Origin: a virus
Direction: 5' to 3' (one strand)
DNA length: 64,000 nucleotides
IMG/VR virus record: IMGVR_UViG_3300033977_000108
Span: 140,634 to 204,633 of that record
Within the stretch, counting starts at the first letter, position 1, and every line of letters starts with the position of its first letter. The position numbers were made by a program, and so were the translations under genes. The notes beneath the pieces are model-generated. The model made no database searches, was not told the origin of the DNA, and was given only the letters and a program-made list of their open reading frames with translations. Positions 6,805 through 14,840 of this stretch are shown here, piece by piece.

Positions 6805-7247
6805 TAGACATCCCTCCGGCTACGCTTGAAGCCCTCGGCCTCAGTGTAGAGGAATTTCTTACAGATATTCACCCTTTCATCTATGCAGTCAATAAGTCCT
6901 TCCAGGAGTTCTTTCCAGGCGACAAAACCTCCGCTGAGCTTTCTGCGGAAGGCGTCCCTGTCTAACTCTGTCATGTCCTTGCTCTTTGCCGGCAGGAAAG
7001 CAGAACTCTTGGAGCGTTCCACCAGGGCGGAAGCCAGCGATAACTGGGCTACCACCTTTACTCGCCAGCTATTTACTTCATCCATGTGTAGTTCAATGGA
7101 AGCTACATCCGATGACAGTACTTTTGTCTCCAGCAGGTCTTCCAGCGGAGCAAAACGGGATGACCATTCTGCATCCAAGGTGGAGCAAGCTGCGGTCAAG
7201 TCCTCGACTGACATAATAGCCAAAGCATCAGAGATTGTTGTTATCAT
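6804..7247 (-). CDS. Helical unknown protein, 147 aa
   Basis: Largely alpha-helical with alternating charged and hydrophobic residues (LTAACSTLDAEWSSRFAPLE, later KLSGGFVAWKELLEGLIDCI). No motif recognised. It is the first gene after the 300-base non-coding stretch at 7248-7551, so that stretch may contain its leader or promoter. Confidence 0.65.
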   Translation of the reverse strand: MITTISDALAIMSVEDLTAACSTLDAEWSSRFAPLEDLLETKVLSSDVASIELHMDEVNSWRVKVVAQLSLASALVERSKSSAFLPAKSKDMTELDRDAFRRKLSGGFVAWKELLEGLIDCIDERVNICKKFLYTEAEGFKRSRRDV

Positions 7248-7264
7248 AGCTCTCCTACAGTGAG

Positions 7265-7515
7265 GCGGAGTCGCCAGTTTATGAGTGGGCGACTCCGCAT
7301 TTCTTACCCCGGCATGAGCGAGGCACCGACAGCGTTAGCGGTCGAGCGGAAGCCGCGGCCACAATGAGGAATCCGACAAGGATTTCTGCCGTAACGGAGA
7401 GAATTTAGTGCTGGCACTAAATTCTCGTAGTGGAGGGCGGAAATCCGAGGGCGGATTCTGAATGTCTTGTGGATAAGCGGCTCCGCGAGAGTTGAAGGCA
7501 GCAGAGCTGCCTTCA
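7265..7515. other. Non-coding stretch with a series of strong inverted repeats
   Basis: Bases 7248-7551 hold no convincing gene but at least three long perfect inverted repeats. 7265-7275 pairs with 7288-7298 (11 bp). 7399-7411 pairs with 7414-7426 (13 bp, 2-nt loop). 7493-7502 pairs with 7506-7515 (10 bp, 3-nt loop). Smaller ones lie between, for example AATCCG/CGGATT near 7442-7456. A related phrase occurs twice (GTCGAGCGGAAG near 7341 and GCCGAGCGGAAC near 7536). This could be a structured RNA, a replication origin or a mobile-element remnant. Confidence 0.6.
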
Positions 7516-7551
7516 GCTGCCCGCGTAGCGAAGGGGCCGAGCGGAACATTA

Positions 7552-7815
7552 CTAACAGTTCAACCTTTGGCATAGATCATCTATTTCTTCCGGGCTGAGC
7601 GGGGTGATTTTCTTTGTGAAGTGCGCCGGAAAGATAAGTATAGGTTCCCTGTTTTCCAATTCAGCTTCTCTTAATTCCTGTTCGAGATTGTTTTGCCAGT
7701 AGCGCAAGGCAGCCAGCACAGTAGCCACTTGCCTATCGGTCAAGAAGCGTCTGTGTAATCTACCCGTTGTCTTCGTCTTTAGTCTCTTCAGATTGTGCAT
7801 TGCTGGACCCATCAT
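7552..7815 (-). CDS. Unknown protein, 87 aa
   Basis: Basic start, then RFLTDRQVATVLAALRYWQN, a typical small helical domain, then ILIFPAHFTKKITPLSPEEI near the C-terminus. The form 'upper-half helix plus ...PLSPEEIDDLCQRLN' is common in small phage proteins of unknown role. Start could be 7815 or the ATG at 7800; neither has a clear ribosome site. Confidence 0.6.
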   Translation of the reverse strand: MMGPAMHNLKRLKTKTTGRLHRRFLTDRQVATVLAALRYWQNNLEQELREAELENREPILIFPAHFTKKITPLSPEEIDDLCQRLNC

Positions 7816-7933
7816 CTAAATCATTCTCGTGGAAGTTGGGGACGTTGCAGGAGCCGTCCTCTGTCATTTCCAAATCGGTTGGCCCTTCTGTGGGCGGGTC
7901 TGGCAAAACAAATGGTTCAGTGGCTTTTCCCAT
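7760..7933 (-). CDS. Short acidic, probably disordered protein
   Basis: About 57 residues dominated by Asp, Glu, Pro and Ser (FVLPDPPTEGPTDLEMTEDG). ATG at 7933 has GGAGA 8 nt upstream. It overlaps the start of the next gene by 56 nt. No family recognised. Confidence 0.5.
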   Translation of the reverse strand: MGKATEPFVLPDPPTEGPTDLEMTEDGSCNVPNFHENDLDDGSSNAQSEETKDEDNG

Positions 7934-7947
7934 GGTAGTTTTCTCCT

Positions 7948-8355
7948 TTATGCCCATGAACGGTGGGCTTCCTCAATGGTTTCCACGCCATCGTATTCGT
8001 CAATCACCCATTCTATCCCGTCGGGTATCTTGACTACTTTTAGATTGGCGAAGAACCCATTGGCTCTCTTTCCAAGCTCCTCTACTACGGCTACCAAATC
8101 CTTATCGTCTCGTGGTATGTCTCCGCTGCAGAGCAAGTGATCCCCCATCTCTTTCTCATCCATAAAAGGCTTATCATAAGCCAAAAGAGTCTTTGTGGAT
8201 TTCATTGCTTCCGAGCGAGTTACAGGGGAATACTGTTGGCGCATACAGTCGTAGATATACCAGTAGAGCTTTTTTCCTTTCCTCTTTGCGTATGCTTCAA
8301 GAGCGAGTGGGGACAGACTAAAGCCACCGAAGCATGTGTTTATAACAATTTTCAT
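7948..8355 (-). CDS. Conserved phage protein of the MKIVINTCFGGF type
   Basis: About 135 residues. The start MKIVINTCFGGFSLSPLA is a hallmark I know from many unrelated phages, where the function is still unknown. The C-terminal part has VVKIPDGIEWVIDEYDGVE, also typical of that family. GGAGG lies 9 nt before the ATG at 8355, inside the end of the nuclease gene, which indicates coupling. Confidence 0.75.
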   Translation of the reverse strand: MKIVINTCFGGFSLSPLALEAYAKRKGKKLYWYIYDCMRQQYSPVTRSEAMKSTKTLLAYDKPFMDEKEMGDHLLCSGDIPRDDKDLVAVVEELGKRANGFFANLKVVKIPDGIEWVIDEYDGVETIEEAHRSWA

Positions 8356-8356
8356 G

Positions 8357-9538
8357 CTATTCATCCTCCTCGGGGATGGTATTCAGCATCAAATACCTTA
8401 ACTCTGGGTATTCCATTGCTACGCATGGGGCCTTATAACGACAATAGCGACATTGCCATGCCCCAATTATCTTATGCTTGGCTTCCCATTCTTTGTACTT
8501 TTTGTCGGTGATTAGCCCTTTGCCCTTCAGGTCTTCCACCTTCTCGGCCGTGTATTTGTATTGATATTCAGCCGGAGGCATGTAGCCAGCAGGCAGTTCA
8601 GCTATTTCGAGCCGGACCGCTTCCCAGAAATCAGCACCGGCTTTCTTTGACGCCTCGTCTAAATTGCCTTCATTGTCGGCAACTAATAGTGGGGGCTGTA
8701 CGCCCCTGAGCATCAGCCGTCTCTCAGCCTCATCTATGGCTCTTTGCCAGGCATCCTGTAAAGTCTTGTATCGTTGGTAGATATTCTCAATGGTAAATAC
8801 TTTCCAAGGTATGCCATCTACAGATGGGTAATGTAAACCGTCGGTATCCATGTAAATACCGATGTCAAACTCTCTTCTATTGCGGCCGGTCCGGTCTACA
8901 TAGAGGAGCTTGCCACCTAACTCACCATTGCCCATCAGGTCAAGTTGCGGCTGATACACTTGGATGCGATTCCTATGGCGCGCGGCGGCTTCAGGATTGT
9001 CGCGGGCCTCTTTGGCGCAAATCTCAATCGCGTCTTTCATACGCGCGCCTGTCCGCAGCTCATTCAAATAGACTACGAGTTGCAGCATGTGCTCAAGCTT
9101 TGGTTTGCCCTCTTTCACGATGCGCTTACTGGCAAAATACCCATCAAAGCTTTTGATTTCAGCAATCAATCCTTGCTGTGTATCTTTGTCCAGGAGCACA
9201 CCATCAAGCTCAAATGCCAGCTTTACGTCCTCAACCCAAACTTTTACGCCGGAAGCTACGCAGATGTTGGCGGCTATTGCTTGCTCGAAGACATCCTTTT
9301 CTACCGCCTTGCCTAAACGGACAATTTGACAGCCCGTGGCGTCCATTGGATTGGTGATAGGCTGCCCTGTCATTCTGAGATAACTGGCTCTATGGCACCC
9401 GCCCACAATGTCTGATTCGGTCTGGTCTAATAGGCAAGCGGAAGCTTCTGACGGCCAGACGGCGGGGAGCTGAGAGATACGGGGCTCCCAGTTCTCCATG
9501 GAAAGTAATATTTTGTCTAATTCCTCAAATACGCGCAT
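8357..9538 (-). CDS. PD-(D/E)XK nuclease, Cas4/RecB-like with probable Fe-S cluster
   Basis: 393 residues. Core motifs in order: FELDGVLLD (motif II Asp), LIAEIKSF (E-x-K) and HMLQLVVYL (Q-x3-Y). A Cys near residue 48 (GGCHRASY) and the C-terminal CRYCRYKAPC give the four cysteines that bind a 4Fe-4S cluster in Cas4 and AddB-type nucleases. The likely role is DNA end processing alongside RecA and the Rad52-like annealer. It has its own extended -10 promoter at 9558 and GGAGG 7 nt before the ATG. Large insertions between the E-x-K motif and the last cysteines make it longer than typical Cas4. Confidence 0.85.
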   Translation of the reverse strand: MRVFEELDKILLSMENWEPRISQLPAVWPSEASACLLDQTESDIVGGCHRASYLRMTGQPITNPMDATGCQIVRLGKAVEKDVFEQAIAANICVASGVKVWVEDVKLAFELDGVLLDKDTQQGLIAEIKSFDGYFASKRIVKEGKPKLEHMLQLVVYLNELRTGARMKDAIEICAKEARDNPEAAARHRNRIQVYQPQLDLMGNGELGGKLLYVDRTGRNRREFDIGIYMDTDGLHYPSVDGIPWKVFTIENIYQRYKTLQDAWQRAIDEAERRLMLRGVQPPLLVADNEGNLDEASKKAGADFWEAVRLEIAELPAGYMPPAEYQYKYTAEKVEDLKGKGLITDKKYKEWEAKHKIIGAWQCRYCRYKAPCVAMEYPELRYLMLNTIPEEDE

Positions 9539-9557
9539 TTGCTAACCTCCATCGCGT

Positions 9558-9566
9558 ATTATACCA
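9558..9566 (-). promoter_or_regulatory. Extended -10 promoter element
   Basis: Minus-strand TGGTATAAT. The TATAAT overlaps the TAA stop of the gene ending at 9559. Predicted start of transcription is near 9551, placing the GGAGG of the 8357-9538 gene in a 13-nt leader. No good -35 box, as expected for extended -10 promoters. Confidence 0.6.
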
Positions 9567-9831
9567 CATCAGGGCCCCAGCCAAAAGATACATCAGACGG
9601 TCCTTTTGCATGGAACAAGATCTGTTCTATCTCATTTGGGAAGGGCAGATTCATCTGCCTTGCGTGCAGGCAAAACATGAGAAGCCCCCAATCTCTGGGG
9701 CTTGGGGTGGGGCTCATAGTATCCCTAATCGCAGCAATGAGCAGGTCAACCTTGTCCGGCTGCATACGCGGCACTTCGCTGGGGTCAAAGCCAACTACTT
9801 CGGCAGTTTCCTGTAAGTTATCCCAGTCCAT
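9559..9831 (-). CDS. Unknown protein, 90 aa
   Basis: Acidic helical protein, MDWDNLQETAEVVGFDPSE, with LLIAAIRDTMSPTPSPRDWG in the middle. ATG at 9831 has GGAGA 6 nt before it. A 7-bp inverted repeat (AAGCCCC/GGGGCTT near 9683) lies inside. No family recognised. Confidence 0.6.
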   Translation of the reverse strand: MDWDNLQETAEVVGFDPSEVPRMQPDKVDLLIAAIRDTMSPTPSPRDWGLLMFCLHARQMNLPFPNEIEQILFHAKGPSDVSFGWGPDVV

Positions 9832-10051
9832 TTTGTTTCTCCAAGTGTGGCTCCGGCGGCCATTCGACAACATTCAATGTTTGATTACCGCGGGTGACTC
9901 TAAACCTTCCTGAACCATCGCGTAGCAGTTCTATGCGGGCTTCGGTAATCCAAGTATTGGCCTCTACAACAAGTTCTTGACTGGCAAGTCTATGTACGAG
10001 TTTGCGCCTGCGCGAATCGCTTGCGTAGATTCTACCTATGAGGGCTGCCAT
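9818..10051 (-). CDS. Unknown protein, 77 aa
   Basis: Arg-rich first half (YASDSRRRKLVHRLASQELV) and a beta-like centre (SGRFRVTRGNQTLNVVEW). The stop overlaps the next start by 14 nt. No family recognised. Confidence 0.6.
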   Translation of the reverse strand: MAALIGRIYASDSRRRKLVHRLASQELVVEANTWITEARIELLRDGSGRFRVTRGNQTLNVVEWPPEPHLEKQNGLG

Positions 10052-10053
10052 AT

Positions 10054-10401
10054 TTACCAGAACGACTTCGTTTCGCCGGATAAGTAATGGATGTAGCCTT
10101 GAGGACCATTAACGAAGCGGGGGCCCCTTTTATCTAATAGCTGCCCTGGTTGTACTTCCCTACTATACACTTCTGGGGTCTTAGTCCCATCCTCATCGCG
10201 CTGTGGGTGCCATCTGTCGCCGCAGCAGGGGCAGTCTATGCCGCTCTTGCAGCCATAAAAGTATAATCCCAGATCCTCTGCCCGGCAGTTTGCATCGTAG
10301 CTATTTATTGCTTCTATTACGACAAAACATGAGATACCCTTGGCAGAGTCTGTATCGAATTTGCCAAAGCCGTTATTCTGATCGAAACAAAAGAAAGGCA
10401 T
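10054..10401 (-). CDS. Conserved phage protein with CPCCGDRWH motif
   Basis: About 115 residues. Starts MPFFCFDQNNGFGKFDTD; later FVVIEAINSYDANCRAEDLG, LYFYGCKSGIDCPCCGDRWH. This combination (FFxFxQNN..., VIEA..., DCPCCGDRW) is a widespread small phage family of unknown function, recently given a DUF number I do not state with certainty. The CxxC...H suggests a metal site. GGGAGA precedes the ATG at 10401. Confidence 0.75.
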   Translation of the reverse strand: MPFFCFDQNNGFGKFDTDSAKGISCFVVIEAINSYDANCRAEDLGLYFYGCKSGIDCPCCGDRWHPQRDEDGTKTPEVYSREVQPGQLLDKRGPRFVNGPQGYIHYLSGETKSFW

Positions 10402-10402
10402 A

Positions 10403-10801
10403 CTAAATCTCCCTACCAATATCCTCACCGGCCTCAACTGCCTTGCCGGAATTTGTAGCCGTAAGGCCAGTAGATTGAAATGTATCCAGGACTTTCTCAG
10501 ACAATAGACATCTCAATGGTAAAACTTGTACTCGTTGTGTGCTGAAATAGGCGCGCTCTGGGGTACCGAGCATGTCCCTGCCCATGCCCACTGGCGTTTC
10601 TTTGCCAAACAAGCTTGTCGTTATAATGAGCAAGGCAGGATATTCCTCATCCACTGAGAGGGGAACGTTGGTATTGAACGGTGTCTTATAACCCCGGAGT
10701 ACGAAAGTAGTCTCGGATTCTGCTGCTACGGCCTGCCTTATTTCTTTGGTCTGTTCCGCATTCTTTGCTACTCTAACACTGACATAAACATCAAGGAGCA
10801 T
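10403..10801 (-). CDS. Unknown protein next to the AAA+ gene
   Basis: 132 residues, alternating beta-like segments (LLDVYVSVRV, YPALLIITTSLFG) with little charge clustering. No motif recognised. Its ATG overlaps the stop of the AAA+ ATPase gene by one base, so the two are probably made together and may act together. Confidence 0.65.
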   Translation of the reverse strand: MLLDVYVSVRVAKNAEQTKEIRQAVAAESETTFVLRGYKTPFNTNVPLSVDEEYPALLIITTSLFGKETPVGMGRDMLGTPERAYFSTQRVQVLPLRCLLSEKVLDTFQSTGLTATNSGKAVEAGEDIGREI

Positions 10802-12882
10802 TAGACCTCCCTATCTGTTTCCAAGATGCCCTGGCTATACATCTCTTGCCGGTGTTTCCGCAGCCCGTTCCTATCTCTACCGCGCTCACGCCACTCCTTT
10901 GGACAATACCCGAAGTGCGTGACATATTCCAGTGCCAGGTCTATCAGAGCTTCTATCAGCTGCGTATTCGGCAGGATATTATCCATTGATAGTTCCCAAT
11001 CAGCGCGTGTGATTTCTGCCGAATCGGCTGCCTTTCTTTGCTCTGTCTTGGATAACTTCTTTATCTCCGGGTCTTCCAAGATGCGAAAGATAGCGTTGTT
11101 TAGGGCGTCTTTTGCTACTACTTCTATGTCGGCGCCGGTCCAAACATGGTCGGCCCAGATTAGGCGGCCTAAACCATGCTCTTTATTCTCCAACTTTGCC
11201 GTCTCTTTCAGATCCTTCGCCCAACGGAGATGATGCTTCTTGGCGATAGCTTGAAGCAGTTCGGCTCTGCCTTCACTATTTACCTCGGAAGGGGGCAGAG
11301 CTGGCAAAACAGCATCGAAGCGACCAGACCGGATTAGAGCGGTGTCCAATACATCTGGTCTGTTTGTGGCACCGATAATCACAATCTTACCTGCCCGGCT
11401 GTCATCGGACAAAAAGGTCATTAGTGAGTTGAATACCCGGGAAGAAGTCCCAGAGTCTCCTATTGAGGTTCGTCCGGCGGAGAGAACAGAATCTAATTCA
11501 TCAAGGAACAGAATGACAGGAGCGGCAGATTCCACAGCCTCCAAGAACTTGCGCGTCTTTGTCTCCGTTTCTCCCACAATGCCGCCGAAGAGCCTGTCAA
11601 GGTGGCCTATCATGAAATTCATTCTGGCTTCTTTGGCTAAGGCATTTGCTAAGAAGGTCTTACCGGTTCCTGGCGGACCGGTCAGGAGCACACCTTTGCT
11701 GCATGACCGCTTGTCGCCCACCATCAAGGGACGGATAATCATCCGCCTGAAGTATAACTTCAACTCTTCGTGGCCGCCTACCAGGTCGAAGCCATGCTCC
11801 GGTTCATAAAACTCAACCAGACCTTGATATTCCTCTTCAATAGCCCGCTGCTTTCGGGCGCGGATGGCCGTGAAATCGACGGGCACATTATCCAGCCAGG
11901 ACTGCATCAGAACATCCTCTAAATGGCATCTTGACATGCCTGCGGATTGGACGGCGAACAGATGCTCATCTACGCCTTCGGCATAGGCCACATCATGGAC
12001 GTTCCTGCTGGCTATTCTTACAGGATGGCCTTCTTTAGAGTATCTTCGGACCATCTCGGTGAAGTTGTGCAGCCATTCTTCACGCTCCTCCAGCTTTGGG
12101 TGCTTCACAAGGATGCTGCTTACTCTTGAAGAGCCTCCACTGATGCTGTCATGAATATCCGTGGAGTGGCGGCTGAGAATGATTATCATGTTCTTATTGC
12201 CAATGGCTTCATCTGCCGCCCAGTTGCGCAGGTGTACTATAGGCAGCCTATCGGTTAGGTTCAGTTGGGACATCTGCCCGTTAGGGAAGATGGCATCCCC
12301 ATCTTTGAATATAATCCTAAAGCATGTCTCAGGTTTCCCGACTTCCCCCTTCTTCCTTGCGGCCTGGTTCTTCTCGTATAGAGCTTTAGACGCGGCGAAC
12401 CACATACTCAGCGTCTTCAAACAAGCCATCAAATCGGGCGGGTGGATAATCAGATTCCACGGTACCATGCTGTCGTCGCTATCCTTTGCCTCATCGGGAT
12501 AGCAGGCAGCCATGATAGTCTCCCAGTCTTTACGGGATTTCTCATGGACAAAAGTCAGCCCCTCATTCAGGCTATAGCAGGCCATTACACGATTGTCGGC
12601 TTGCAGGATTTCTTTCTTTTGAGCGGCTGTAGTGGCTTTCATTAGTCTATAATTTACATCCAGTTTGGTAGCGAGAAGGTCTATAATATGAGATCTACAG
12701 CCGCTATTGTCCTGGTAGTCGTTGATGTTCCCGTGGAGAATAAAGGTATGGGCTATCTTCGCTTTATAGTCGCGGGCTAATTTACGGATGGCTTCCGGCT
12801 CAGGAAACTCATAAGCCTTTGTCTCTTCCACCGCGTCCTCTGATTCGGGCTTTTTGGTCTTATTTTCTTCGTCCGGCATCAT
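10801..12882 (-). CDS. AAA+ ATPase, CDC48/FtsH type, with degenerate N-terminal domain
   Basis: 693 residues. The C-terminal AAA+ module has Walker A GPPGTGKT (about 402-409), Walker B LFLDELDSVL, sensor 1 IGATNRPD and arginine finger SGRFD. These are the features of classic remodelling AAA+ proteins (CDC48, FtsH, Spastin, Ycf46). Residues 35-330 look like a diverged domain that keeps ILHGNINDY and IIIILSRHSTDI but no Walker motifs. It should unfold or remodel a protein partner by ATP hydrolysis. It lies in one locus with a radical SAM enzyme, DUF2997 and two DUF1257 proteins, an association resembling plastid/cyanobacterial Ycf46-Ycf35 sets. Confidence 0.88.
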   Translation of the reverse strand: MMPDEENKTKKPESEDAVEETKAYEFPEPEAIRKLARDYKAKIAHTFILHGNINDYQDNSGCRSHIIDLLATKLDVNYRLMKATTAAQKKEILQADNRVMACYSLNEGLTFVHEKSRKDWETIMAACYPDEAKDSDDSMVPWNLIIHPPDLMACLKTLSMWFAASKALYEKNQAARKKGEVGKPETCFRIIFKDGDAIFPNGQMSQLNLTDRLPIVHLRNWAADEAIGNKNMIIILSRHSTDIHDSISGGSSRVSSILVKHPKLEEREEWLHNFTEMVRRYSKEGHPVRIASRNVHDVAYAEGVDEHLFAVQSAGMSRCHLEDVLMQSWLDNVPVDFTAIRARKQRAIEEEYQGLVEFYEPEHGFDLVGGHEELKLYFRRMIIRPLMVGDKRSCSKGVLLTGPPGTGKTFLANALAKEARMNFMIGHLDRLFGGIVGETETKTRKFLEAVESAAPVILFLDELDSVLSAGRTSIGDSGTSSRVFNSLMTFLSDDSRAGKIVIIGATNRPDVLDTALIRSGRFDAVLPALPPSEVNSEGRAELLQAIAKKHHLRWAKDLKETAKLENKEHGLGRLIWADHVWTGADIEVVAKDALNNAIFRILEDPEIKKLSKTEQRKAADSAEITRADWELSMDNILPNTQLIEALIDLALEYVTHFGYCPKEWRERGRDRNGLRKHRQEMYSQGILETDREV

Positions 12883-13135
12883 GCTCCTTTAGTTCCAGAT
12901 TTAGCCCTAGGAAGTCGGCTGGACCATTGGTGACTGGAGTGTTCCTAGGAAACATCTCCATGCCGAAATAAAAGGCCAGGTATTGCTTCAAGGCTTCGTC
13001 AAGCGTGAGAACTCCCGACAATACACGATTGACGAAGGGTACCCAGTTTGGGTCTTCTTCCACCCTCTCCATGTCTATTTCCACTTTGCCGGTGAGGGTG
13101 AAGATTACGGTCTTTATGTCCTCATCGTTCCTCAT
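12860..13135 (-). CDS. Unknown protein, 91 aa
   Basis: Residues 6-20 (DIKTVIFTLTGKVEIDMERV) are two beta strands, followed by a helical middle and AFYFGMEMFPRNTP. No family recognised. It sits between the radical SAM gene (1-nt gap) and the AAA+ gene (23-nt overlap), so it is likely part of the same functional unit. Confidence 0.65.
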   Translation of the reverse strand: MRNDEDIKTVIFTLTGKVEIDMERVEEDPNWVPFVNRVLSGVLTLDEALKQYLAFYFGMEMFPRNTPVTNGPADFLGLNLELKEHDAGRRK

Positions 13136-13801
13136 CTACACCTCCCTTACCAAATCAAAGTTCGGTGCTGGGAAGCCGGTAACCTGAACCAATCCGGTTT
13201 CATCTATGGTTATTTCTGTTTGCTGCTGGGTAAAATCAGCAAGCGTGTATCTATTACTAAATAAGCGGAACTCCTGGTTCGTTGAAGAACTTAGTGGTCG
13301 GTTATCTGGCCGCCCCCTCATATAGCGCCCCATTATAGCGAAGTCTAAGTAGTAAGTACTCAAGAGGTTCCAGGTGGCTACTTTGCTGGTATACGGTTTG
13401 TTAGCCGACGTCTCAATAACCGCTTTGCCCTCCTCCGTAATACATAGTGTCTGGTATTGGCCGGCTTCCAATTCTTTGAGGGAATAACCAGTGAACATTC
13501 CAATGCTGAAGTTTGGTATTGCCTCCCTCACTTGCTGGGAAACGGCCAATACATTCTGTGCTTGATGCATGGGCTCGCCGCCGGACCAGGTAAGACCTTC
13601 CAAATTATTGGCTCGCGCTTCAGTCTCTATCCATTTGGCAAGATATTCATTATCCTCCCAGCATGGATGGCCTGGGTTTGGATTGTGCGTTTCCGTATTG
13701 AAGCAGCCGGGGCAATTCAATAGACAGCCTTGGACCCAGATTATAGCCCGCTTGCCTGGTCCATTGACGCGCGTTTCTGATAGCCTTGCGTGTATTAGCA
13801 T
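13136..13801 (-). CDS. Radical SAM activating enzyme, NrdG/QueE-like
   Basis: 221 residues. IIWVQGCLLNCPGCFNTET has the C-x3-C-x2-C cluster ligands in the form typical of NrdG (anaerobic ribonucleotide reductase activase). LTWSGGEPMHQ is the SAM-binding GGE motif and NFSIGMFTGYSLKEL is also NrdG-like. It should bind 4Fe-4S and cleave S-adenosylmethionine to make a radical. No glycyl-radical NrdD is in this window; the only reductase here is class II. The neighbours instead suggest a radical step in the DUF1257/AAA+ locus. The C-terminal 80 residues are longer than NrdG and unassigned. Confidence 0.85.
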   Translation of the reverse strand: MLIHARLSETRVNGPGKRAIIWVQGCLLNCPGCFNTETHNPNPGHPCWEDNEYLAKWIETEARANNLEGLTWSGGEPMHQAQNVLAVSQQVREAIPNFSIGMFTGYSLKELEAGQYQTLCITEEGKAVIETSANKPYTSKVATWNLLSTYYLDFAIMGRYMRGRPDNRPLSSSTNQEFRLFSNRYTLADFTQQQTEITIDETGLVQVTGFPAPNFDLVREV

Positions 13802-14223
13802 TGATGCTCCTTGTTGTCGGCGCCGGAGATAATAAGCTTCGTCATCGCGCTGATTTGGTTCTGTAAGTCGCGATTGTCCTCGTAGACTTTGTAAGTAGTC
13901 TCATCAACTACGAGCATCTTTACCCTACATTTCGGGCAAATAATCCCTATGATGTCGATAAAGATATCACCGGCTATCTCTTCTTTCTCCACCTTGCCGT
14001 CTATAATAAGCGATTGGAAGCCCCTGCGATAACTGCCTTCCAGCGAGTAAGTCAGCCCCTGACAGGAGGGACATTTTATAGGGTCAGTCTGAACCTTGCT
14101 ATCAGGTATCATAACTATGGCAGTTGGTATCCAACTGGGCTCCTGCTCGGGGGGCTTTGGCGTTTCGGGCTTCGCGTCCGAGACTTGTTCTACCGGATTG
14201 TCTTCTGGTTTATCTTCCGCCAA
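13795..14223 (-). CDS. Zinc-ribbon protein in the radical SAM locus
   Basis: 142 residues. A Pro/Glu-rich start, then CPSC (about 51-54) and CPKC (about 98-101), forming one zinc ribbon with a long insert that includes GKVEKEEIAGDIFIDIIGI. The C-terminus is helical. It overlaps the radical SAM gene by 7 nt. It could be an adaptor or substrate for its neighbours; family unknown. Confidence 0.65.
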   Translation of the reverse strand: MAEDKPEDNPVEQVSDAKPETPKPPEQEPSWIPTAIVMIPDSKVQTDPIKCPSCQGLTYSLEGSYRRGFQSLIIDGKVEKEEIAGDIFIDIIGIICPKCRVKMLVVDETTYKVYEDNRDLQNQISAMTKLIISGADNKEHQC

Positions 14224-14398
14224 GAGTCACCTTCTGGGTCTGCTGCGTTTCATAGAATTCTGGCTTGGTTTTCTCTTCCAGTGTGCGGCCGAGCTTGGCA
14301 AATATCTTCGCCAAGTCCTTACAGCCTGGACCGTGCCCGCCTTGGATATCAACCTCAGCGTCGCCGTTTTCACCAATGGTTACAACGATTTGTGGCAT
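14210..14398 (-). CDS. DUF2997 family protein
   Basis: 62 residues: PQIVVTIGENGDAEVDIQGG, then GPGCKDLAKIFAKLGRTLEE, then TKPEFYE. This matches the DUF2997 outline: two beta strands ending in G, GxxC, a helix, and T.E.Y near the end. In bacteria DUF2997 proteins are found beside DUF1257 (Ycf35) proteins, as here. AGGAGG 4 nt before the ATG at 14398 sets the start. Biochemical role unknown. Confidence 0.7.
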   Translation of the reverse strand: MPQIVVTIGENGDAEVDIQGGHGPGCKDLAKIFAKLGRTLEEKTKPEFYETQQTQKVTLGGR

Positions 14399-14676
14399 TG
14401 TTCCTCCTTCCAATCAGTATAGAATCTTCCTATGCGGATGAATAGGATACCAGTCTTTGATCCCGTCCATTTACGCACGGCCTTTGCTACACCACGAAGA
14501 GTGAGTTTGTCCAGCATGATAGCTTTCTCCAGAGATTCTATATGCTGTAGTGTAGCCTGCTGATGCGATGCGTGCTCCAAATACCCCGCGGTATGCGGTC
14601 CATACCTCTGCATCTCTATGTCATCTTCGTGTACGATCTGCTCCCACTTGGCGATAAGGGCTTCTACGTAGCTCAT
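14380..14676 (-). CDS. Unknown protein, 98 aa
   Basis: Helical N-terminal part (SYVEALIAKWEQIVHEDDIE, HASHQQATLQHIESLEKAIM), then a basic C-terminus. No family recognised. It overlaps the DUF2997 gene by 19 nt, and its own start overlaps the stop of the upstream gene by 4 nt. Confidence 0.65.
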   Translation of the reverse strand: MSYVEALIAKWEQIVHEDDIEMQRYGPHTAGYLEHASHQQATLQHIESLEKAIMLDKLTLRGVAKAVRKWTGSKTGILFIRIGRFYTDWKEEQCHKSL

Positions 14677-14840
14677 TTACCGCTCCCTTCCTGTTTGGTA
14701 CAAGCACTTTCCTTCTTGATGGTCTTGTCGAGATTCTTCAGGGCTTTTCTTAACTGCCTGTTGCCTCCAAGTTCCCTTATGGCCTTCTTCAGGCCCTTAC
14801 GCGCCTTCCGCAAGACCCTAAGCATCCTTTGGTTAGGCAT
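14673..14840 (-). CDS. Short very basic protein
   Basis: 55 residues with about a third Lys and Arg (RVLRKARKGLKKAIRELGGN). Start taken at the ATG at 14840, which overlaps the upstream stop and has GAAGGA 7 nt before it. It is likely helical and nucleic-acid binding, by charge only. Confidence 0.6.
   Translation of the reverse strand: MPNQRMLRVLRKARKGLKKAIRELGGNRQLRKALKNLDKTIKKESACTKQEGSGK

Noticed and set aside
7304-7573. Open frame of 89 codons on the minus strand
   Set aside because: It lies wholly in the hairpin-rich stretch, has no ribosome site, and its translation follows the repeats and not a protein pattern.
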